A stretch of 5,986 bases of DNA from Myxococcales bacterium (GTDB lineage: Bacteria > Myxococcota_A > UBA9042 > PHBI01 > JAAZYN01): contig JAAZYN010000252.1 of the NCBI GenBank assembly GCA_014239625.1, positions 1 through 5,986 of the forward strand. The letters run 5' to 3'. The position numbers and the translations under genes were made by a program. Positions 1-5,221 of this stretch are shown here, in pieces; position 1 is the first letter of the stretch, and the number at the start of each line of letters is the position of its first letter. The notes beneath the pieces were generated by a model. The model did no database searches. It worked only from the letters and a program-made list of their open reading frames with translations, and had not been told where the DNA came from.

Positions 1-480
1 CCCATCGCGGTGGGCGGCTGGGTCGTCGCCCTCGACGCGTACGTCGCCGCGGTCTACCTGACCAACGAGACCGACGACCCGGCGCTGCTCGACGACTTCC
101 GCAAGCGCGCGCTGGTCGCCGGCGTGGCCGTCGGGGCGATGGCCTTGGTGGCTCTGCTGGCGGCACTGGACGGCGCCCCCGCGATCGCTGAGGGGCTCAC
201 CGCGTCCGCCTGGTCCCTCCCCTTCCACGCTGTCACGGGGGTCGTGTCGGTGGCGGCCTTGGTGGCGGTCCATGGCCGAAGGTACAGCCGCGCGCGCCTG
301 CTGGTGATCGCCCAGGTCGGCCTGATCGTCGCCGGGTGGGGGCTCTCGCAGTACCCCTTCATCATCGCTCCGGACCTGACGATCCATGCCGCCGCGGCCA
401 GCGACGCCGTGCTCGTCCCGCTCCTGGTGACGCTGGCCCTGGGCGCCGTCGTCCTGGTGCCTTCGTTCTGGTACTTGTAG
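1..480 (+). CDS. cydB: Cytochrome bd ubiquinol oxidase subunit II, C-terminal part (5' end outside window)
   Basis: Subunit II of the cytochrome bd quinol:O2 oxidoreductase, an inner-membrane terminal oxidase that works with the haem-binding subunit CydA. The frame is open from the first base, so only the last 159 residues are seen. They show several hydrophobic helices (about residues 1-20, 38-57, 73-91, 98-114 and 136-157). Family hallmarks are the loop TNETDDPALLDDFRKRAL (21-38), GWGLSQYP (112-119), IIAPDLTIHAAAA (121-133) and the terminal PSFWYL. The protein stops right after WYL. Subunit II proteins usually continue for a few more residues (typically a Phe-Lys-rich end), so the tail is slightly short, though no frameshift is evident. 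cydA would be expected upstream. The family assignment is firm; the exact bd subtype cannot be told from this part. Confidence 0.9.
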   Translation, partial: PIAVGGWVVALDAYVAAVYLTNETDDPALLDDFRKRALVAGVAVGAMALVALLAALDGAPAIAEGLTASAWSLPFHAVTGVVSVAALVAVHGRRYSRARLLVIAQVGLIVAGWGLSQYPFIIAPDLTIHAAAASDAVLVPLLVTLALGAVVLVPSFWYL

Positions 481-482
481 CG

Positions 483-505
483 CGTGTTCCGATTTCACCA
501 ACACG
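483..505. promoter_or_regulatory. Inverted repeat upstream of the reductase/regulator pair (candidate operator)
   Basis: CGTGTT (483-488) and AACACG (500-505) are perfect 6-base inverted arms around an 11-base centre. They lie between the cydB stop and the reductase start at 522. The dyad could be an operator for the XRE-cupin protein encoded two genes down, since XRE dimers bind such sites. It could also be a weak hairpin after cydB, but no T-run follows, which argues against an intrinsic terminator. Only the repeat itself is seen; the role is inferred. Confidence 0.3.
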
Positions 506-521
506 ATCACGACCAGGGCAC

Positions 522-1499
522 ATGACCGTTCGCTCCATCACGCTTGGCCGCACCGGCTTGTCCGTGCCCACCATCTCCCTGGGCACGTGGGCCTACGGCG
601 GCGCCAACAAAGTCGGTGAGCAGCACGTCGGGTGGGCCGGTCAGCGCGACAGCGACGCGATCGCCGCCATGGCGGCGGCCCACGCTGCCGGCATCACCCA
701 CTGGGACACGGCGGACGTGTATGGCGACGGCCGCTCCGAGCTGCTCATCGGGAGCATGTGGGCGCGGGGCGTGCCTCGCCACGACATCGTGCTGGCCACC
801 AAGGTCGGCTGGGACATGGGCGGCTACCCGCGCTGGTACCATCCCGACATGGTGGCGGCCCACATCGACGCGTCGCTGCGCCGGCTTCGCACCGACGTCA
901 TCGACATCTTCTACCTTCATCATTGCGATTTCGGTCCCGACGATGTCTATCTGGACCCCGCCCTGGAGGTCATCCGGGCCGCTCGCGACGCCGGCAAGAT
1001 CCGCTTCATCGGGCTCTCCGATTGGGACTCGGCGAAGATCCTGCGGGTCATCGCCCGGGTCGACCCGGACGTGGTCCAACCCTACCGCAACGTCTCTGTG
1101 GACACCTGGCGGAGCAGCGGCTTGGCCGCCTGGTGCGAGGAGCGTCGGTGCGGCGTCGCCTTCTTCAGCCCCCTGCGACACGGTCTGCTGTTGGGCAAGT
1201 ACAGCCGACCCACGACCTTCGAGGACGGTGACTTCCGAAACGGCGATCCGGCTTTTCGCGACCCGGCGACCCTGGCGCGTCTCATCGCCCACCGGGACCG
1301 CCTCCGTGAGCGCTTCGGTGAGCGCTGTGAGGAGCCGGTGCTGGGCGCCCTGCTCGGGGCCCTGACGGCGGACACCCCGAACGCCTGCGTGTTGCTCGGG
1401 CAGCGCAACCCTCACCAGGTAGCGGCGGCCCGCACGGCGAGCCGGCTGGTGCTCAGCCGCGATGAGGCGGGAGCCCTGCGTGAGATGTATCGTGGGTGA
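522..1499 (+). CDS. Aldo/keto reductase family oxidoreductase
   Basis: A 325-residue cytosolic, probably NADPH-dependent (beta/alpha)8-barrel oxidoreductase; the substrate is not predictable. The start is ATG 522, where the family N-terminus VRSITLGRTGLSVPTISLGTW begins; the open frame runs further upstream but into cydB, with non-family sequence. A short AGGG lies 3 bases before the ATG. The catalytic tetrad is present: D62 and Y67 in HWDTADVYGDGRSE, K94 in LATKVGW and H133 in YLHHCD. Cofactor-side motifs are FIGLSDW (162-168), where most members have Ser-Asn and this one has S166-D167, SPLRHGLLLGKY (216-227) and LLGQRNPHQV (291-300). Length is typical for the family. It is 41 bases after cydB and its 3' end overlaps the XRE-cupin gene, so the two are probably co-transcribed. 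Confidence 0.93.
   Translation: MTVRSITLGRTGLSVPTISLGTWAYGGANKVGEQHVGWAGQRDSDAIAAMAAAHAAGITHWDTADVYGDGRSELLIGSMWARGVPRHDIVLATKVGWDMGGYPRWYHPDMVAAHIDASLRRLRTDVIDIFYLHHCDFGPDDVYLDPALEVIRAARDAGKIRFIGLSDWDSAKILRVIARVDPDVVQPYRNVSVDTWRSSGLAAWCEERRCGVAFFSPLRHGLLLGKYSRPTTFEDGDFRNGDPAFRDPATLARLIAHRDRLRERFGERCEEPVLGALLGALTADTPNACVLLGQRNPHQVAAARTASRLVLSRDEAGALREMYRG
1469..1473 (+). promoter_or_regulatory. Ribosome binding site inside the reductase gene, for the XRE-cupin gene
   Basis: GGGAG lies within the 3' end of the reductase coding region, 6 bases before GTG 1480. It is the best Shine-Dalgarno match among the candidate starts: ATG 1462 has none, and GTG 1492 has only a weak TGAGA. It favours 1480 as the start and suggests translational coupling to the reductase. 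Confidence 0.4.
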
Positions 1500-2076
1500 C
1501 CCCGTCGAGGACCTGGCGCGCAACCTCCGGTCGCTCCGAGGCACCATGGGGGTGACCCAGACCAGCCTGGCCGAGCTGTGCGGCGTCCCGAGGTCGACCA
1601 TCGCCAACATCGAGGCCGGCGGCTCGAACCCTACCTTGAGCGTGTTGCTCAAGATCTCGGGGGCGCTCAGGATCGGCCTCGAGGAGCTTCTCAGCGCGCC
1701 GTGGGACGGCGTGCAGCACTTCAAAGCCTCGGAGCTCCAGACGATTCAGCGCGGCGCGGGGCGCATCAACAAGCTGCTGCCACATCCGGTCCCAGGCATG
1801 GAGATCGATCGCATCGAGCTGCCGTCCGGCGCCCACATCGTGGGGGTCCCTCACAGTCAGGGGACCCACGAGTACCTCTGCTGCGAACGCGGCGCGCTCA
1901 TCGTCTGGACCGCCGGGCAGCGGGTCGAGATGGCCCAGGGCGACGTCGTAGCCTTCCCGGGTGACCAGAAACACTCCTACCTCAACGAGGGTCACGCCAC
2001 CGCCGTCGCCTTCAGCGTGGTGACCCTCACTCCGGCGGAGCTTCGCGTCTCGTCGGGAGGCTCTGGCTCCAGCTGA
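1480..2076 (+). CDS. XRE-family transcriptional regulator with C-terminal cupin sensor domain
   Basis: A 198-residue cytosolic DNA-binding regulator of the XRE-cupin class (the architecture of PuuR and SutR). Residues 12-71 form the helix-turn-helix, with VTQTSLAELCGVPRSTIANIE (25-45) and the typical NPTLSVLLKIS (50-60). About residues 110-185 form a single cupin barrel. Motif 1 is degenerate around GTHEYLCCERG. Motif 2 is good: GDVVAFPGDQKHSYLN fits G-x5-P-x-(G)-x2-H-x3-N, with Asp in place of the second Gly. The cupin normally senses a small metabolite. The start is uncertain: GTG 1480 is chosen for its GGGAG at 1469-1473, while ATG 1462 (204 residues) and GTG 1492 (194 residues, nearest to the family N-terminus) are alternatives. 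All overlap the reductase stop at 1499, which suggests one transcript and control of the reductase or of itself. The Gly/Ser tail overlaps the opposite-strand gene. Confidence 0.9.
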   Translation: MRCIVGDPVEDLARNLRSLRGTMGVTQTSLAELCGVPRSTIANIEAGGSNPTLSVLLKISGALRIGLEELLSAPWDGVQHFKASELQTIQRGAGRINKLLPHPVPGMEIDRIELPSGAHIVGVPHSQGTHEYLCCERGALIVWTAGQRVEMAQGDVVAFPGDQKHSYLNEGHATAVAFSVVTLTPAELRVSSGGSGSS

Positions 2077-2452
2077 GATAGGCGCTGCGCGACGCCAACA
2101 CGGCCAAGCCGGCGGCCACCATGACGGCCGGAGGCACGTAGGCGAACCCGCGTGACTCCCCGCTGCCTACCAGCCACCACGCAGCGGCCAAGCCCAGCGA
2201 CCCGATGCCGCTCCAGAGCACGTCCCGCCGCCGTCCCGTCCACACCCAACGGGCCTCCACCGCGAACAACCCGATGCCCGCCAGGGCGAACACGGCGGGC
2301 AAGGGCCTGGTGAAGCCGATGCTGCTCAGGAGCACCAGCGCGATGACGCAGCAGAAGCCGCTCAACACACACCAGAGGATGATCGCCACGATGGCCAGCC
2401 CCGGTGGAGCAGTCGTCGCGGTTCTGTTAGACAGCTCGGACACGTTCGCCAT
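2027..2452 (-). CDS. Hypothetical small membrane protein with four predicted helices
   Basis: A 141-residue protein that I do not recognise. Four hydrophobic segments can be seen, at about residues 18-46, 49-71, 78-95 and 104-126. A short basic loop WTGRRRD (71-77) separates helices 2 and 3, and the polar tail LPTRREAPPE ends the protein, so it is probably an integral inner-membrane protein. No catalytic or metal-binding motif is visible apart from a Cys pair in helix 1 (SGFCCVI). ATG 2452 is chosen because hydrophilic sequence then leads straight into helix 1. The frame extends to 2569, but that part has no sign of being protein and would fill the divergent spacer. No Shine-Dalgarno precedes the ATG. 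GTG at codon 4 is an alternative start. Its 3' end overlaps the XRE-cupin gene by 50 bases. Confidence 0.62.
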   Translation of the reverse strand: MANVSELSNRTATTAPPGLAIVAIILWCVLSGFCCVIALVLLSSIGFTRPLPAVFALAGIGLFAVEARWVWTGRRRDVLWSGIGSLGLAAAWWLVGSGESRGFAYVPPAVMVAAGLAVLASRSAYLSWSQSLPTRREAPPE

Positions 2453-2571
2453 ATAGCCGACTGTCGTCGCGCCGCAAAGCCCGACCGCGTTCGGAATATG
2501 CCGCCGTGCTCGGCCGTTCGAGCTCAGCCGCACATCTGCCATGGACCCGACTCGACTGGAGATCACCACCT
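2453..2571. promoter_or_regulatory. Divergent intergenic region
   Basis: This 119-base gap lies between the minus-strand membrane protein and the plus-strand DUF4139 gene, so promoters for both must lie here or close by. On the plus strand the only clear signal is GGAG at 2558-2561, 10 bases before ATG 2572. On the minus strand a weak TTGCGG (2477-2472) and TATATG (2455-2450) pair is spaced 16 bases apart. No strong sigma-70 promoter or operator palindrome can be recognised. Confidence 0.35.
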
Positions 2572-4380
2572 ATGCACCGTCTCATCGCGACCACCTCGGG
2601 GATCTCCCTGACGCTCGCCGCCCTGGCAGCGCCTCTGTCCGCAGCGGCCGCCGAGCCGAGCTCCGTAAAGACCAAGATCTCGGCTGTCACCGTGTACGCC
2701 GACCGAGCCCAGGTCACGCGGGTCGGCGCGGTCGATCTGTCGGCCGCCACCTCCGGAGAGATCCTGGTCGACGCTCTGCCAGGCTGGATCGACCATGAAT
2801 CGATCCGCGTGACGCTGAGCAAGGGGACGATCCTCGACGTAGCTCCCAAGACCATGCACCTTGCCAAGGCCGCCGCGGAGTCCGTCCGCAACGCCGACGC
2901 CGCGGTGCAGGCGGTCAACGACAGTCTCCGCGTGATCAACGACGACAAGACCGTCGTGCGCTCGGAGCTCGATCAGCTGCGCGCGTTGCGCGCGTTCACG
3001 ACCCAGAAGCTGCCGCGGGACGTGGCCTCGCGCAGAGTGAAGATGAAGGAGGTCGCCGAGACCCTGGATTTCATCGCCCAGCGAATGAAAAACGCTCAGA
3101 AGAGGCTGCGGGATCTCGACGCCAAGCGGCGCGACCTGATGCCGGAGCTCAACAAGCTGACCAAGGAGCGCAACGAGCTGCGCAGTCAGTCGCTGCTCAA
3201 GAAGACTCGCGTCGTGGTCGGCGTCAAAGGCAGCGGCAGGGCGAAGCTCACCATCGTCTACATGACCACCGGGGCCGTGTGGGAGCCGGGCGCCGAGCTT
3301 CGCGTGAAGCAGAGCAAGCGCGCGACCCTGGTGCAGCATGCGTCGGTGGTCAACACGACGGGGGAGGACTGGGTCGGCGCCAAGCTGTCGTTCTCCACCC
3401 AGCGCCCCGGAGAGATGCTCACGGTGCCGGCCGCCAAAGCCCTGCTGATCGGCGGCGGAGGGGGAGGTGGCAAGGGTCTGGGCGCGGTGGTCGGGAGGCT
3501 GGGCGGGTCCAAGGGGCAGTCCTTCGACAAGGCCTCGTCGGCCTACGTGCAGCAGAACATGGCCGTCGAACAAAATCGCTCCAAGTGGCAGGCTGGCTAT
3601 CGCCGGCAGCAGGCGGCTCAGCAGCGGGCTCTGCAGGCGTTCAAGGCGCTAAAAAAGCGGGGGACCACCGCCCACTTCAGCGCTCGGTCGGCCCGCGCCG
3701 TCCGCTCGAACGGCAAGTCGGTGCGTGTGCCCATCACCGACGACACCTTCCAGATGACGACCAAGCTCGTCGCCGTCCCCGAGGTCTCTCTCAACGTGGT
3801 CCGCACCGCGCAGCTGACCAACAGCGGCACGCAGCCCATCCTCCCGGGGGTCGTGGCGCTGTTTGTCGATGGGGCATTTCTGGGCAAGAGCACCTTTGAC
3901 TTCGTCGCCCCGGGCGAGACCTTTTCAGCGTTCCTCGGCGTCGATGACGGCATCAAGATCACCCGCGATCTGGATCGCAAGCGCTCGAAGATGGAGCGCG
4001 GGCGCAAGCGCACCGAGGTCGTCGCGTCGTGGGTCATTCGCGCCTATAACCTGAAAAATACGCCGGTGGAGCTCTATCTGAGTGACCGTCTGCCGGTCTC
4101 CTCGGACGGCTCGATCGAGATCGACGACACGAAGATCCCCAAAGGCGCCTCTCGAGCACGTGACGGCCTGGTCCGTTGGGTCGCCAAGCTGGGCCCCAAG
4201 AAATCTGGGGCGTATCGCGTCGAGTACGCCCTCGAGTACGCCAACACGATGGCCGTTCAAGCCAAGCGCGAGAGGCAAATGCGGCGCAAGAAGCGTCGTA
4301 ACACGCGCACGCCGGCCCCGGCCAAGAGCAGCAAAGAGTATCTCTTCGACGCCATCGACGATCTCGAGAAGGCGTTCTAG
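2572..4380 (+). CDS. Exported DUF4140/DUF4139 (mucoidy inhibitor MuiA-like) protein
   Basis: A 602-residue protein of the MuiA/DUF4139 family, whose biochemical role is unknown; the name comes from a mucoidy phenotype. Residues 1-27 form a signal peptide (HRL, a hydrophobic stretch, then PLSAAAA), so it is probably periplasmic or secreted; no lipobox Cys is present. DUF4140 spans about 34-130, beginning ISAVTVYADRAQVTR (37-51) with ALPGWIDHESIRV (68-80). A charged coiled coil runs from about 100 to 208. DUF4139 starts near 225, with TGAVWEPGAELRV (233-245), NTTGEDWVGAKLSFSTQRPG (261-280), LPGVVALFVDGAFLGKS (424-440) and FLGVDDGIKITRDL (454-467). Inside it lies a flexible insert with Gly7 at 294-300 and a Gln/Ala-rich stretch at 326-360. 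The tail is basic (566-577) and ends DAIDDLEKAF. ATG 2572 is chosen for the signal peptide and GGAG at 2558-2561. It appears to be transcribed alone. Confidence 0.92.
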   Translation: MHRLIATTSGISLTLAALAAPLSAAAAEPSSVKTKISAVTVYADRAQVTRVGAVDLSAATSGEILVDALPGWIDHESIRVTLSKGTILDVAPKTMHLAKAAAESVRNADAAVQAVNDSLRVINDDKTVVRSELDQLRALRAFTTQKLPRDVASRRVKMKEVAETLDFIAQRMKNAQKRLRDLDAKRRDLMPELNKLTKERNELRSQSLLKKTRVVVGVKGSGRAKLTIVYMTTGAVWEPGAELRVKQSKRATLVQHASVVNTTGEDWVGAKLSFSTQRPGEMLTVPAAKALLIGGGGGGGKGLGAVVGRLGGSKGQSFDKASSAYVQQNMAVEQNRSKWQAGYRRQQAAQQRALQAFKALKKRGTTAHFSARSARAVRSNGKSVRVPITDDTFQMTTKLVAVPEVSLNVVRTAQLTNSGTQPILPGVVALFVDGAFLGKSTFDFVAPGETFSAFLGVDDGIKITRDLDRKRSKMERGRKRTEVVASWVIRAYNLKNTPVELYLSDRLPVSSDGSIEIDDTKIPKGASRARDGLVRWVAKLGPKKSGAYRVEYALEYANTMAVQAKRERQMRRKKRRNTRTPAPAKSSKEYLFDAIDDLEKAF

Positions 4381-4386
4381 AATGCC
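4371..4386 (+). other. Small hairpin spanning the stop codon of the DUF4139 gene
   Basis: GGCGTTCTAGAATGCC can fold into a 6-pair stem (one G-U pair) with a CTAG loop. The TAG stop (4378-4380) falls in the loop and the adjoining stem. No T-run follows, so it is not a standard intrinsic terminator. It could slow 3' decay of the transcript or be chance. Confidence 0.25.
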
Positions 4387-4449
4387 GTAAATGGCTGTGA
4401 AAAAAGGGGCTTCAGGAATCGGACTCGGATAGCCTGGGTTTGATCTGTA

Positions 4450-4475
4450 GAGCGCACCCCTCTCTGGTTGCGCTC
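4450..4475 (+). promoter_or_regulatory. Hairpin in the leader of the Lon-domain gene
   Basis: GAGCGCA (4450-4456) and TGCGCTC (4469-4475) are perfect 7-base inverted arms around a 12-base loop. The hairpin ends 10 bases before the AAAGGAG ribosome binding site and lies in the 118-base gap after the DUF4139 gene. It lacks a following T-run, so a 5'-leader structure or a protein-binding dyad is more likely than a terminator for the gene upstream. No riboswitch class can be recognised, and no clear promoter is seen in this gap. Confidence 0.4.
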
Positions 4476-4485
4476 CGCAGGTCCG

Positions 4486-4492
4486 AAAGGAG
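4486..4492 (+). promoter_or_regulatory. Strong ribosome binding site of the Lon-domain gene
   Basis: AAAGGAG lies 6 bases before ATG 4499. It is the best Shine-Dalgarno in the window and fixes the start of the gene. Confidence 0.8.
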
Positions 4493-4498
4493 TCACTG

Positions 4499-5185
4499 AT
4501 GACCGACAACCGAACACCGTTGGAGCTACCGAAAGAGGTCCCCATCGTGCCGGTCCCGGAGCACGTCTTGCTGCCCGGGTTCCCTCAGCCGTATCCGGTG
4601 TTCGAGTCGCGCTACATGCTCATGTTGGGCGACCTGGCCAAGCTCCGCGCGGAGGACCGCTGGGTGGCGGTGCCGCGGATGGTGTCGCGACATGGGGCCC
4701 ACTACCAGAAGGGGCGCCCGGAGTTCTACCCGACCGCGACCCTGGGGCGCGTCGTTCAGGCGCGCAAGACCGGCGACGGCCATGCCGAGATGACCATCAT
4801 GGGTCACTCCCGCGTGCACCTCGATGAGGTGCGCAGTGCCAGGCCCTATCGCAAGGCCGCTGTCAGCCTGATCGCTGACGTCGGCTCCACCCCGGACCAG
4901 GACCGGGCTCAGCTGGGCCGGGTGATTCAGGCCAGCGTGGACCTGATGACCGTCCTGGGGCCCATGGCGCAGGGCCTCGACGCGCTGCTCAAGGATAAGG
5001 CTGAGCCTGGACGCCTCTTGTATCGGCTGGCGACCGTGCTCATTCACGACCCGGACCGCCGATTCTCCTTGCTCGTCGAGCGTTCCTTCGAGGTCCGCGT
5101 CGATATCGTGCTCGACGCTATGACAGACTTGATGACGATGGCGGCTCATAGCCCTCTGAAGCTGAAGGACCCAGCGGCCGCTTGA
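4499..5185 (+). CDS. Stand-alone Lon substrate-binding (LON N-terminal) domain protein
   Basis: A 228-residue cytosolic protein made of the Lon protease N-terminal domain alone. The family core is clear: EVPIVPVPEHVLLPGFPQP (13-31), VFESRYMLML (34-43), YPTATLGRVVQ (77-87), GHAEMTIMGHSRVHLDEV (94-111) and PYRKAAV (116-122). A helical part follows at about 133-185 and 195-215. It has no AAA+ Walker motifs and no Ser-Lys protease dyad, so it is not a protease. Such proteins are thought to bind unfolded or specific protein clients, or to act as adaptors, but their role is mostly unproven. Its own ribosome binding site, the 118-base gap upstream and a possible terminator downstream suggest separate expression. 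The domain call is firm; the function is unknown. Confidence 0.88.
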   Translation: MTDNRTPLELPKEVPIVPVPEHVLLPGFPQPYPVFESRYMLMLGDLAKLRAEDRWVAVPRMVSRHGAHYQKGRPEFYPTATLGRVVQARKTGDGHAEMTIMGHSRVHLDEVRSARPYRKAAVSLIADVGSTPDQDRAQLGRVIQASVDLMTVLGPMAQGLDALLKDKAEPGRLLYRLATVLIHDPDRRFSLLVERSFEVRVDIVLDAMTDLMTMAAHSPLKLKDPAAA

Positions 5186-5215
5186 TCGATCAGCGGCCAG
5201 AACCGGGGTCTTTTT
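5176..5215 (+). terminator. Candidate intrinsic terminator in the convergent gap
   Basis: GGCCGC (5176-5181) pairs with GCGGCC (5193-5198). Between them is a one-base bulge and the palindrome TGATCGATCA (5183-5192), which adds three pairs and a TCGA loop. The TGA stop of the Lon-domain gene (5183-5185) is inside the stem. A T5 run (5211-5215) follows 12 bases after the stem, which is further than in a standard terminator. Alternatively CGATCA (5187-5192) can pair with TGATCG (5215-5220). Read on the minus strand, the hairpin lies downstream of the rlmKL stop but has no T-run after it. Confidence 0.42.
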
Positions 5216-5221
5216 GATCGC

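Noticed and set aside
336..521. N-terminal extension of the aldo/keto reductase to 336
   Set aside because: It overlaps cydB in another frame and gives Arg/Pro-rich sequence. The family N-terminus begins at ATG 522.
507..1724. Long minus-strand open frame (405 codons) opposite the reductase and regulator
   Set aside because: It is antisense to two genes with clear family motifs. Its protein is low-complexity and rich in Arg, Gly, Val and Asp, as expected for a shadow frame in high-GC DNA.
2453..2569. N-terminal extension of the minus-strand membrane protein up to 2569
   Set aside because: The extra 39 residues are not membrane-like or family-like and would take up the whole divergent spacer, leaving no room for the DUF4139 promoter. 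ATG 2452 is preferred.
2563..3573. Minus-strand open frame (336 codons) opposite the DUF4139 gene
   Set aside because: It covers the DUF4140 part and coiled coil of a well-supported gene. The translation is His/Arg/Gly-rich with no recognisable domain.
3279..3899. Alternative plus-strand frame inside the DUF4139 gene
   Set aside because: It is Arg/Gly/Ala-rich shadow coding with no motif, and the DUF4139 signatures lie in the other frame throughout.
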